DNA from: Prostheceraeus crozeri
Lineage: Eukaryota; Platyhelminthes; Polycladida; Euryleptidae
Reading direction: 5' to 3'
NCBI GenBank assembly: GCA_907163375.1
Contig: CAJQUW010016185.1
Span: 248,001-312,000, forward strand
Length of the DNA stretch: 64,000 nt
The stretch's first letter is position 1; every line of letters begins with the position of its first letter. The notes beneath the pieces were generated by a model that was not told the origin of the DNA, did no database searches, and saw only the letters and a program-made list of their open reading frames with translations. Below are positions 29,226 through 40,319 of the stretch, in pieces. The position numbers were made by a program, and so were the translations under genes.

Positions 29226-29893
29226 GATAACTCAACGAATGTGCATATATCGTTTTTTGAATTTTCTCATGACCAAACTCTTCGCGACAAATGGATAAGA
29301 GCAATTGAACGAGAGGATGTCGATAATTTTGGCCAAAGAAGCGTCTTCGTTCCAACCTTGTTTTCGCGAATTTGTTCTGTATTTTCTCGAAAATGATTTG
29401 ATCAAGACAGGTCAACAATTCAAGATCATCTAAGCGTCCAAGAAAAGAATTGAAACTATTGCAACTCAAATCTTCGGCAGTTCCCAGTGTTTTCAACAAC
29501 TTTCCATCATACTATACCTCGGCATCTTCATCAAATACACTTCATCCTTCACTTAACAAAAGAAGAATCAACGACAGCGGCTCGCATGGAAGGAGAGAAC
29601 ACAAGAATGGAAACTTGATAATTCGAATTCCCAAGGATGATATCACCGATTTCGAGGATCTCTTAGATTGGCTTCCTTCAATAAATCTCCCAACAAATTA
29701 CACATATATTACGACTTCCGAGTGCGCAGTGTTTTCTCATTTTTCTTCAGAATCATTTAACAATAAATTGTTTCCACATTTTCAAAGTTTCATTCGTATA
29801 TTTCATGATTTGTCATTTGACTTCTACATCGATGGAATCGGGATACATGGCAATCGATTTTATTATCCCTTGAAAGCGAATGACACAATCTAA
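29226..29893 (+). pseudogene. THAP-domain protein remnant
   Basis: In one frame from about 29,250 the DNA reads SFFEFSHDQTLRDKWIRAIE and then FSRICSVFSRK, the middle of a THAP domain (FF.FP.D..LR.KWI.AI and S.ICS.HF), with Phe in place of the zinc-ligand His. After a frameshift the frame 29,450-29,893 continues SSAVPSVFNNFPS, the AVPTIF-type end of the domain, then about 120 residues I cannot assign. The N-terminal C-x-C pair is not recognisable. THAP domains bind DNA and occur in P-element and Kolobok transposases. Confidence 0.7.
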
Positions 29894-30892
29894 GAAACGG
29901 AATTGACTAATTTATGCAAAATTTAAGTCATTGCTGTAACTCGAACAATCAGGTTGTTAATAGGTAAGCTGATCTATAACTATTTCTTTCTCTCCATCGG
30001 TTGTTAGTTATAATTTGTACAGGATTTAGTAATTCTATTATTGTACGCATAGGTCTATCACTGGCAATATTTGTTCAGAAATAAAGGCGTTCCACATTTT
30101 ACATCGTTAAGCTTATCCTGATGTTATTACAATGACATGATAATTAGCATTTTTCATGATGAATTGATGACAGTATATAACACGTCTACTCATTACCTAA
30201 TGTGCCTCTAGAGAAAACCCACTTAATAAATCACAATTTTTAAACATGAAATCGTGTTGATGAAGAGATGAAGCCCGCATGAGATGAACAGTCAAATGAG
30301 TATTCATCGCATTGTTCATCGAGATACGTCAACGTTTAGTGAAAATGTGTGATTATGACATTAAAAATCTGCTTGATTGCTTACATCGAATAGCTGCCAT
30401 TATTAATTCAAGTTAAACTGCTTTTGGTTGTGAGTCACTCGCGTATTTGTTACAGCATTCAATTTGTGGTTGCGAACTTCGATGAGAATCTGTTGACATG
30501 TGTATTTATATTTAATAACACCATGCCATGCAGTCATAACGAAGTACATGTACAAATCAATTTTCGAATTATAGTTGTGATTAGTTGATACTGGCTTTGA
30601 CAGGGCAATCCAAAGTTAGCAATATACTGACGTCAATCTTCAATACATTTCGCGGTACATTTCAAACAGTGATCAGTCAGGGGACTTGCTGCATCTCCAT
30701 TCTTGATAGGGGCGGGTGGGGCACATTGAACATGTTTTTGATCTTTTCTCAACAGTTTGAATATACTAAATCAAATGAACCAAAATCAAACTCGGATGAA
30801 AGGTTGAGGGTATCCCTAGTAATCTCTGAGTTGTTGGACGTTTTTGTGACATTTAATCTCCTCACAATTTTAATTTTAAAATTTCTACCAAA

Positions 30893-30932
30893 GTGGTTCA
30901 ATGTGCCCCACGCATGGGGCACATTGAACCAC
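30893..30932. repeat. Perfect 18-bp inverted repeat, 4-bp loop
   Basis: GTGGTTCAATGTGCCCCA, CGCA, then the exact complement. A related GTGGGGCACATTGAAC occurs at 30,716, suggesting a small MITE between about 30,700 and 30,935. Confidence 0.8.
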
Positions 30933-32479
30933 CCACTGGGGTGGCTACTTTGCGATGTTCATCAAATCTCAAACGAAAAGGGCGTGAAGATCATCTATGT
31001 AACTATTAGAACTAAAATGACGAATAAGCGGATAAACAACAACTAATATTGCGATTATTATGATTAAGAAGTTACAACAAAGAAAACAATTAGTTAGCGT
31101 ATTATTATTATTCTTGTTTCGAAATAAGTAACATAATTTTATCTTACTTTAATTTGCGAATTTAACGTCAAGTTTATATTTACGAATACGATAATTAATT
31201 TTGCGGGAAAAACTATCACTAATAAAATCAATATTTAGAACAACTTTATTTTCATTAAAATAGTTTTTGATTTACGCGAGCGTTTGTTAATAACGAAATC
31301 TCTATCAGAGCGACCATCACACTTGAGACGAGATTTGGTTTTGTTTCCAGCTTCGATGCCAAGAGAGTTAGAGCTGTACTTCTTTTATCGATGCTGTCAA
31401 AGGTGTTGAGAGTGAAGTTTCTCTTTACATAACTGGAGACCCAACTATCTTTAGTAAAGGACGGGTACAACTTGACACGATTTCATTTTGATAATGGCAA
31501 AAATTAATTTTGCTTAACCCATAGTGAAATTTTTAATAGTTCAAGTAGTTATTTTCAGGGATATCGGTCGCAAACTTAGTATCCTTATTGAGTGAGTTTA
31601 ACACTTTTTAGCTTTTAACTCAGTAAATAAAGATGAAGTTTAATAAAGTTTATAGATATAAATAATAATATACAATAAGAAAAGTTAATCCTTTTTATAA
31701 ATAAGTCTATTAATAATAATTTTTCTTCTAATTTATGTCATTTTTTTATTCTCAAGAATGAGTGATCAATAATCAATGATGTCAAGCAATAATCAATCAT
31801 TGAAGCGATAGTAAGTATTCGTGTTCGAAATAGGTTATAAAACTTCTATGTGAAAGTGAAAATACCGCAGTGGGGCCTGCACTATCGTCTCTTGGACTGT
31901 GAACCAAGGCTAAACGTTTCGGATGAGTTACTGAATGACAAAGACTTTTGAATTGTGTAGTCGCAATCTTCATCTATCTAAAATTGGTTTAGTGACAACA
32001 CAACGATGATAAAAACCTTTCGCTTTGGCTTGAACACGGACAATAAAACAAAAGACCTTAAAATTGGACATTTATATCAGGACATTTTGATTTAATCTCA
32101 GTGAGATTCATTGTCTTATCCACATATCCGTAGTCCGTGCTCGTATCAACGCATAGGGATACTTTTCTCTCTTATTATATTCAAACATGATTTCTGAACA
32201 GGAAAGGACAGTGTAGGAATATTGCCATTTTAGATATGGGCATTTTCACGCGAGATCGTAATGTATTAAACGAATATATGTACATGTATATGGCAAGGTC
32301 ATCGTTCGAATTTTTCTAGGCGTTCTCCTATGAGATAATCATCAGTTACCTAATAAATTTCCATTGCAACAAATAAGCCTGTGAATAACTGAATTAAAGG
32401 AACTTATGATTAACTGAGAAACAGAACGTCCACGCAATTTGAACATAGATTGTGAACTTGTCATTTGTAGGTCGTAACT

Positions 32480-33560
32480 GCAACGTACATGTACAATTAC
32501 GAAATTGAGTACAATGGTAAATTTTATATTCAAACGCAGGGCTGTCCCATGGATGCACATTCTGCTCCTCTTTTCGCGATTATTTTTATGAACGATATTG
32601 AGACGGAAGTTCTTTACAAATTGAAGCAGGACCATAAAATTGAACCACTCATTTTCAAGCGTTATATTGACGATGTAATCATGGGTCCGTTTGATCATGA
32701 CATGGAAATATTTAAGATGATCAGAAATGTTTTTAATTCCATCAATGAGAGCATTCAGTTTACTTTAGATGTTCCTAATAGCGAAACCAAATTGAATTTT
32801 TTGGACATTTCTGTATTCGTAAAAAATGAATGCAGCCACTATAAAATTCAACAATCAACTTTATCAAAATGGTTACAAAAAAACTAAAGTATGACAACAA
32901 AAGAAAATTACAAAATAAGCCAGACTTAAAAAATTTCGTTATTTGGAAATGTAATTTCCTCAATGATACATGCAACAGAAAGTTGACGGCTTTAGTAAAA
33001 AAAATACGATCTTCCCATAAAATTAGTTAACAAACATGGCAGGTACTTAAAGCAGTGTATTAATCAACCTGTAAATAGAGACAATAAACATCAGAATTGT
33101 GATATCTGCGACAAATTACCAGATCAGCAAAGCTGCAGTGACAAGTTCACAGTGTATAAATTTACTTGTATTCTTTGCCATAAATTTTACATTGGTCAAA
33201 CTGCCCGTCCTTTTTATCAGAGATACAATAATAAACGTTGCTTAGTTACCAATAACAACAATAGCGCGCTGTCAGACCACGCGAGACATGAACACGAAAA
33301 CAGTTTGACTATTCATCACTTTACCATAGAATTCTTGAACAAATTTCAGAGTCCTGTAGAGGCAAGAATCGCCGAAGCCAAATACATTCAACAACAGTGT
33401 CCGTCTCTCAATAGAAGAGAGGAGCTCACCCAGTGGTAGCCGATCTCTCAACCTATATTATGCCACCGCACCATCGCGGTTTAGGCCTACTCCTTGCTGG
33501 ACCCGAGGATGCTGCTGCGCAGCGAAAGCTCGTCCGCCTGTATATATTTTTAGCTTGTAC
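32480..33560 (+). mobile_element. Penelope-like retroelement fragment (RT and GIY-YIG)
   Basis: Frame 32,489-32,887 has RT motifs of the Penelope type: QTQGCPMDAHSAPLFAIIF, FKRYIDDVIMG (YxDD intact) and LNFLDISVFV. After frame breaks, 33,152-33,439 encodes a GIY-YIG endonuclease domain with KFYIGQTARPF.QRY, SDHARHEH, RIAEAKYIQQ and CPSLNRREEL. The 5' part of the RT is missing. Behind the stop, at 33,498-33,540, a stem-forming stretch (GAGGATGCTGCTGCGCAGCGAAAGC shortened here to its halves GCTGCTG and CGAAAGC) resembles sequences found in Penelope-like 3' ends. Confidence 0.85.
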
Positions 33561-34347
33561 ATAATCCTTTTATTTTACTAATGCGGATTAAACTACTTGG
33601 GAGTGCCTTTTGCTTTACGGACTTCATAGCCACGTTTATTATGAATCGCCCGTATACCGCAATCAACTATGTGCTATGAGTTGTCTAAAAATTTCCCACG
33701 AATAAAGCCCACAAAAATCATGGTTAAAATTGTGGATAAATAGGAAGATTCATTTATGATATTGTTGCATTCATGCGCTTTTCTCTTTTCCCTATCTAGT
33801 ACACATTGTTGCCATCATCCGATAACTATATTAACATTTTCTGCATAACCAAGATTTGTGTAAACAGTAAATCTACGAAATATGACTGCGTAGGAAATAT
33901 CAAATAATTCCTGATTACCCGAGCAACTATTATGGAACACTTAGTATAGTCTCCCCATTTCAGGATGAAGTATATGAAAGGAAGAAAATATCTGGAAGCC
34001 GATATGGACCACAAATAGTTATGGACCGCAAACAGCTGATGATTGTCTTCCGTAATCCGACCGTCATTTTTGAATCAACACCCGTGGAGTTCACCGTAGC
34101 TGTTGTATGCAGCGCGATCATTTGTGTTTATTACCTCCTCGATTTGACTTATCCTTCCTCATTTGGTCAAATGCTTGGTCTACTACAAGAACAAATTCTG
34201 AAAACATCTTTCCCTTTGAAAAATAAGCGTTCCCAAAGTCTTTCATCGTTAATGGGAAATTTAAAATAGTTGTATGTTCTGGATTTGTATATGACTGGTC
34301 TTCATGCATTTCTATGTTATAGCAGGTTTCAGAAGATATATTTCATT

Positions 34348-34560
34348 TTTTTGTAGATTTGTTTTATGAATTGATTTATTTTCAGATGTATAGCCAATTT
34401 CAGGTTTTTGTAGATTTGTTTTATGAATTGATATATTTTCAGATGTATAGCCTATTTCGGATTTTTGTAGATTTGTTTTATGAATTGATTTATTTTCAGA
34501 TGTATAGCCTATTTCAGATTTTTGTAGATTTGTTTCATGAATTGATACATTTTTGTAATT
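34348..34560. repeat. 57-bp tandem repeat, 3.7 copies
   Basis: TTTTTGTAGATTTGTTT recurs at about 34,348, 34,405, 34,462 and 34,519. As 57 is a multiple of three, a 19-codon repeat stays open, but nothing supports translation. Confidence 0.9.
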
Positions 34561-34616
34561 CCTAAGAATATTCCTAATTTTATGCAGTCTGATTCTTTTT
34601 GTAACCTCATTATTTT

Positions 34617-34965
34617 CTAACGGGTTTGTAGAGGAATTTTGCCGTTAGGTGAAACCATGGATGATAACGCTATTATGACGGTATTCTAACGGCAGAGTTG
34701 TGCGTTTCAGCTGGCATTTCAAGCGTTATTATTTGAAAACTAACGCCAGTTCTTATCTATAAAAACCGTTATTGATGCATAAGTAACAGATATCTAACGC
34801 TGAATCCGATGTTATATTACGTATAATAACACTAAAACATGTGTTAGATTAGCGTTAGCTCTTAATAACTAATTGATACATAGCTCAATATATGCCGTTA
34901 TTACACAAGAAAACCCGTCGAATCAGCCGTTATCGGTGCGCAACTAAAGCGTTAGTGAAATAACG
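34617..34965. repeat. Right subterminal array of TAACG/CGTTA motifs
   Basis: About fourteen TAACGG, GCGTTAG, CCGTTA and TAACGTTA copies in 350 bp, both orientations, mirroring the left array. Confidence 0.75.
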
Positions 34966-35671
34966 TTATTCATTTTGAGAGTGTAGATACATGTGAGACT
35001 TTTTGAAGAACACCGATCTTGTTAAATATATCAGTGTATTAAAATGAAGGTACTTAGAGAATCGAATATCATAATATAGGAGACTTATTTTCGCTTCGTA
35101 TAGCTTTATCGTCAAGAATAGTTACTGTTTTCTCCTGTGTTTTCTCTAATCCTCATCCTTTAACGCCATCTTCTGAAACTGATAATTTTTTCTAAGATTT
35201 CGCTTGAACTGATTCAGCCGAGCCAACTTCAAGAGGTATCGATGTGATGAGGAAAACGCCGTCGATATGACGCCAGAAAAGTTGTGGACAACTATCTTCC
35301 CGCCGTTTTTGCCTTCTTTCAATTGCCTTGTTGCAACTGAAGTCCGCTAACTTGAAAAGCCTTCCGTTTCAGCTGTATTTCTGCGTAACTTATCATCATT
35401 TCAATACTTTTTCTGTGACTTCATTGCTGATATAATGCTGACCCATTCATTGACATTGGTTACACAGCAGATAGAATATCGAAATTGCAACAATCGTCTC
35501 GTTTGCCATTGCATTCAATTGTGAAGAGGCTAAAAGAATGTTTGTTGACAAATTTAGAACAGATCCGCCGCAGGCACGCACCCTTCATGGCTGGAAAGAA
35601 CGGTTTCCAGACACTCTGATGGTCGCACCTCGGAAGCCAGTCGGTGATCATCAAAACAGAAGAGTATCAAC

Positions 35672-36530
35672 CAGGGGTCATCAAAAATTGATTGCAATTA
35701 AATTGCTCAGTCCAATCAATTAATTGTAATTGATATTTTTACCAATCAATTAATATTAATTGAAAGTTTGAACAATCAATTAATTGATATTGAAATGTAC
35801 CCAATCAATTAATTGATAATTGAATTTATCAATTAACTGATCGATAATTATTAATTAGTCAATGGAAAAACATGTAGGCCTATATTTTATAAAATAGAGT
35901 TAGCCTAGAATAATTGTGTTCACATTGGAACTCGATTCAATCAGTTAAAATGCCGGTATTAATATTGTATGATCATTGTACATCCCCATAGTTTTGATGT
36001 TCACTGATTTTACTGATTCAGATTTCAATAATTATCATCGCTTTATGAACTCTCAGCTTAATACTAGGCTACTTTATCAACATAATTTCAAATACCATGG
36101 ATAATGACTTTCGAAGCTTGACAAGTAAGGGCAATCATGTTAGAATAGAATAGAATTTATTCAATAAATGAAAATCATTTAAGTTACAGTATGTTGAAAA
36201 ATATACAGTAGATCAGAGAGCTGAGAGGTGTCAGATTGAGTCAGCAGAATGAATTTTGTATAGTGGATGCGCAGGAAGAAGCAAAAATCTTAGGTGAATT
36301 GTAATGCTATATATTACAATGGAGTGAAACTTGATAATATAATTGAACCAATTAATTGATTCTGAATCAATTAATCAATTGATATTGGGACATACAGCAA
36401 TCAATTAATTGAGAATTGGAATTGAAAACAATCAATTAATTGATATTGAGTTGAATACAATAAGTTAATCGATAAATGAAATTCAGCGCAATCAATTAAT
36501 TGAGGTTCAATTAATTTTTGATGACCCCTG
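35672..36530. mobile_element. hAT MITE, 8-bp duplication GTATCAAC
   Basis: Begins CAGGGGTCATCAAAAATT and ends with its complement; GTATCAAC flanks both sides (35,664-35,671 and 36,531-36,538). Canonical hAT ends and duplication size. Both halves contain repeated CAATCAATTAATTGAT motifs (about five at each end), which may be binding sites; the middle is unremarkable. Confidence 0.93.
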
Positions 36531-36663
36531 GTATCAACAGAAAAAAAGGAAAATGTTCTTGCAGCATCCGGAGACGACCCATCCTTTCTCAGCGTTAAGT
36601 GGCCGAAGAATTTGGTATAGAACAGTCCTCAGTCAACAAGATTCTTAAGGAAGAAGGCTTAAG

Positions 36664-37566
36664 GACTTGTACTTCTTGTATAAGCTGTACCACAATCATT
36701 TCGACTTGTCACTCATCTCTTTCTTTACCACCTACCTTTCATTTCAAATTACTCGGGGTCAATCACGTAACAGCTGTCAGATTGTGCCAGTCTTAAAAGT
36801 TAATTCGAACTATCTCAATGGATTGTTTTTCTTTCGCGTCATTAAAATATGGAATTCATTGAACGATTCAATAGTGAAAGCTCCAACCTTCATGATGTTC
36901 AAGAAAAAACTCAAATCAGTTGATCTAAGTGAATTTTGCTCATACTGTGACTGCTAATATGTGATTTCGTATAAAATTATTTGACAAGTGCTTTTTATAC
37001 CTGACGGTAAACTTTATTTAGATACATTCCTACATTCCATATTGAAGACGATTCTCATCATAATGAAGATCAAGAAGAGTCTCAATCTCATTGATCCGAG
37101 TGAATTTGTATATATTGTGACCATGATCATGAAAGTGTAAATTTTATATAGATGATTTTGTTACATTCATTTCTATATTAGATGTTAAGCATTTACGTTC
37201 TTTTGCTCCATTGTGAGGACTCCCATCCAGTAAACTCTTATCATGTCGTGATCATCACTTTTCAAATTTGTAAATATAGGCCCTATAGATCTCACGTATT
37301 TTGTATGTGGTATATGATGTATATCATGATGACTCTTAAAATTTGTAAATATGCAGGTCTCATATAACTTGTTTATGATGTGCATGTACTTCATGATCAC
37401 TCGGTAAATCTGTAAATATAAGTCTCATGTATTTTTTATTGATGCTAAACTTTGCGTATGCATATGTTGCACGTGTCATCAACGCTTACTTGTAAGTGCC
37501 CTTGCGGCTATCGCTTTGCGTTTTCTGTATATTTCAGAATAAACATTTATGACTTATGACTTATAA
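36664..37566 (+). mobile_element. CR1-like non-LTR retrotransposon, 3' end
   Basis: 36,667-36,957 encodes the C-terminus of a LINE reverse transcriptase protein (LYKLYHNHFDL, SNYLNGLFFFRVIKIWNSLNDSIVKAPTF..FKKKL). A 600-bp 3' UTR with diverged repeats of a GTAAATAT..G(T)CTCATGTA unit follows, and the element ends in a short TGACTTA repeat (about 37,546-37,562), typical of CR1/L2-type tails. 5'-truncated. It lies inside the fossil transposase. Confidence 0.8.
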
Positions 37567-38324
37567 AACCGTGGAATATGGTATCTGTTCAAGAGTTGCT
37601 TCCAGACGACCCAAGGAAACGGCGGGAATTCTGCAGAATTGTGCTGATGCAGTTAAATGTGATGCACATTCAGTGACGAGGCAACATTCCACCTTTATGG
37701 ATGTGTTAACAAATACGACCGTTTCATCTATGCTATGGATAATCCGAGGATGATTGCTGAAGACAAGACAATGAACTCTCCTGGAATTACGTGTTGGGGT
37801 GTTAGTCATTGGTGTCGTGTATGAGCTGTTGGATGCCACCTTGAATTCTGAGCGTATCTCACTCACGTCATCCTGCCTCTGAACCAACGTCGGTAAAAGA
37901 GTAGAATTTATCAACAAGGTGGAGACCCTCCGCTTTTTTTGACAGCAGTTCGAAAGTTACTCCACAACCAGCTGAACAACCGATGGATTGGTCGTGGTGG
38001 GCCTATCCAATGGCCTTCAAGAAGTCCCGATCTTTCAGTGTGCGACTTTTGGCTGTAGGGATACATCCGTAACGGATTGTACAAGTCCCCAAGACCATCT
38101 ACAGCCGCCACATTGAAGGAAGGATTAAAGAATTTGGTTAACAGCATTCAGAATGTAATGATCTGAAAAGCATATGGATCCTTCGAAGATCGGTGCAACT
38201 TATGCGAGGAATCCAATGGTAGACACTTTGAACAGAACCTATAATTTTTTGCTGAATTCGGTTATGTCAGTGCTTGTATTTGCTGTTTGTAACATGATTT
38301 CAGGCTTAGAACTTGTTTTATTAC

Positions 38325-38380
38325 TGTGTATACAGAGTGATTAAAAACGGCGGGAAGATCGCGATCACCCTGTATATCTG
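38325..38380. repeat. Short inverted pair ATACAG(A)GTGAT / ATCACCCTGTAT
   Basis: The two 12-mers at 38,331 and 38,365 face each other. CAGGGTG..T.AAAA ends are common in the transposase family of the preceding fossil, so this may be its right end. Confidence 0.4.
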
Positions 38381-38922
38381 ATTGCAATAAGTTTGATTCC
38401 TCAACTCTTGATATTCATTTGATCCAAGGCCGCTAGCGGTACTTTGAGCCAAAAAACCTGAGCTATATTTCTTTGTTGTATAGCCATCCGAAAGAATGCT
38501 TTTTTCGTTTGGACATGCAAAATTGGATTTCGAATGAATTTTAGTTAAAAATCCTGCATGAAATTTAAAATGATAGACGTATTCAGTTGGAGCAGACAAA
38601 GGCCGCTTGAATGGTGTTTTGAATGTTGACAATATGCCAATATACCTACATCTTGACCACAAAATGCGAAAGACAATAACCTCTCCAAAATACACAACAA
38701 ATTCTGAATTTTACCAATTGCAAACCTTTTAATCATGAAGTTGATCAGCATGCGATAGCATAGTCAGAAGTACTAGTTGTATTTTCCAACCGGATTAGGA
38801 GCATAGACGAAATGGGGAACATACACAATATGACTGCATAGTTAAATACTCACATCACGCATCAGTTTTTCATTTTAAAATGCCATTTATAAAAAAAAGT
38901 TTCTTACTCAATGTATATTGTA

Positions 38923-40319
38923 TTTGGCGTGGCTAATAAGTTCCCTCACTGAGCATATTTTGCGTAATCGACAAAACTATTAAATCTAATAAAGTATTAT
39001 TCCCAGAAATCTTAATCATTATGCATTTTTTAGAGCCTAAAACCAACGGTCAAGCAGCTCTAGCTGATGTCTTTGTAACTTTTTTAACGCGAGCTTTGTC
39101 ATATAGTAAGTTGAAAAATGTTCCGCGAAAATGTAGAATTGTATGTATTGAAGTTGATTTTGGATTCTGTGTATTGAAGTTGATTTTTAATTTATTTCAC
39201 TCACTTTTTTACGACCGTTTGTGATCACCGATCTACATGTGATTTCAAAATTTCTATTAGATAGTTTAAACCTCCTCATTGTCAAAGTGATCTTTTCGAC
39301 TTCTTGATTTTTCTCTAGATTTAGAAACATTACTTTGGTCAACTCAATAGTGCAAGCAGTCAACTTTGATCAATGTGGAATTAAACAAGACACACTTTCG
39401 AGCATAAATTTTTCTCAGATTGCATCAGGATCGTAAGTCTATTGAAATTTTTAATCAACTTCGACAAATAAAGCTTACAAGTCCTTCACGTAGAACAGCT
39501 CGAGTGGTGCAAGCGGTTGAAAATGGAAACACCGTCAATCGAAGACGATGAACGATGGGGAAGATCGATCACATCAGTTACAGTGGAAACCGTGTATCAC
39601 TCGAGAGAAATTATCGAAAAAGAACCGAGAATCAATCTTCAGGCGTTTGGTCACATACGAAAGTTGGTTCTTTTACGAAGCAGCTCTGACGAAGCAACAA
39701 AATAAAACTTGGTGTCATCCTCACGAACCGAGACCAACTGTTGTCCATCCAAAAATGACCAAAGATGACGAACAAAAAGACATTCCTGCTTATTGCTTTT
39801 ACAGGCAACGGAAAAATTAGCGCCGATGTTTGTACCCAGGTCAAACGCTCAACTCACAAACTTAGATGGAATTTTCGTCCGTGCTGGTGTTAGGCGGTGA
39901 AGAAGTTCTTTCTCATGCAGTGTGAACTTCTCATTCTCTTACAAGGAAGAAGTTTCAAAATGAATTTGAACATGCTCTTGAGCAGTGTCACAAAATGCTG
40001 CTCCATACTGGTAAATAAGTCCCTTGAATAGGCCATCGCATGCACCGTTTGTTATTTCTCAATCAACCTACATTCTTTTAATCTGAGTGTAAGTCGTGTT
40101 TCTGTCAGTACATATAATTTTACATTTTCGCGGAGCATTTTTCAGCTTACTATACACAGCTTCGGTTAATAAAGTTACAAAGACATCAGCTAGACCGCTG
40201 GTTTTTAGGCTCTACAAAGCATAATGATAAGGATTTCTAGGAATAATGGTAAATAGCTTTAATAGTTTTGTCGATTGCGCAAAATATGCCCAGTGCGGGA
40301 ACTTATTAGACACGCCAAA
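38923..40319. mobile_element. mariner-like element with TIRs of about 220 bp
   Basis: Left 38,923-39,147 and right about 40,109-40,319 are inverted copies: TTTGGCGTGGCTAATAAG against CTTATTAGACACGCCAAA, and ATTTTGCG.AATCGACAAAA near both ends. A remnant transposase lies between. No clear TA duplication found. Confidence 0.8.
39510..39820 (+). pseudogene. mariner transposase fragment
   Basis: One frame gives IEDDERWGRS...VETVYHSREIIEK (HTH part), another VTYESWFFYEAALTKQQNKTW.HPHEPRP, matching the TGDESW.F...TKQQ..W.....PRP region of mariners with the first catalytic Asp replaced (TYES). Two overlapping frames and missing flanks show decay. Confidence 0.7.

Larger units (their letters stand above)
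27593..34984. mobile_element. THAP-type DNA transposon candidate with subterminal TAACG arrays
   Basis: Left end ACACTCACAAAA and right end, read inverted, ACACTCTCAAAA. Just inside both ends are dense TAACG/CGTTA arrays (about 27,605-27,830 and 34,617-34,965) absent elsewhere in the window. The interior carries a THAP-domain gene remnant, expected for P-element or Kolobok-type transposons, and later insertions. No exact target duplication found, so the boundaries are inferred. Confidence 0.6.
35530..38160 (+). pseudogene. Fossil mariner-like transposase interrupted by two later insertions
   Basis: Three pieces lie in order. 35,538-35,660 encodes an HTH region (FVDKFRTDPPQARTLHGWKE, PRKPVGDHQ). 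36,540-36,662 continues it (LAASGDDPS, then AEEFGIEQSSVNKILKEEGL). 37,570-38,140 holds the catalytic part: QELLPDDPRKRREFC, FSDEATFHLYG, then NNRWIGRGGPIQWPSRSPDL and CDFWL. This is the IS630/Tc1-mariner-like family with SDEA.FHL and SPDL.P.DF signatures. A hAT MITE separates the first two and a LINE end the last two. Many stops and shifts make it non-functional. Confidence 0.82.

Noticed and set aside
30585-31046. 153-codon plus-strand ORF
   Set aside because: Runs through the 18-bp palindrome of a MITE; low-complexity and without family resemblance.
33480-33545. Hammerhead ribozyme behind the Penelope-like fragment
   Set aside because: CGAAA and stems are present but no CTGATGA core at the right place.
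34359-34565. Protein with 19-residue repeats
   Set aside because: Product of a 57-bp tandem repeat; no supporting signal.
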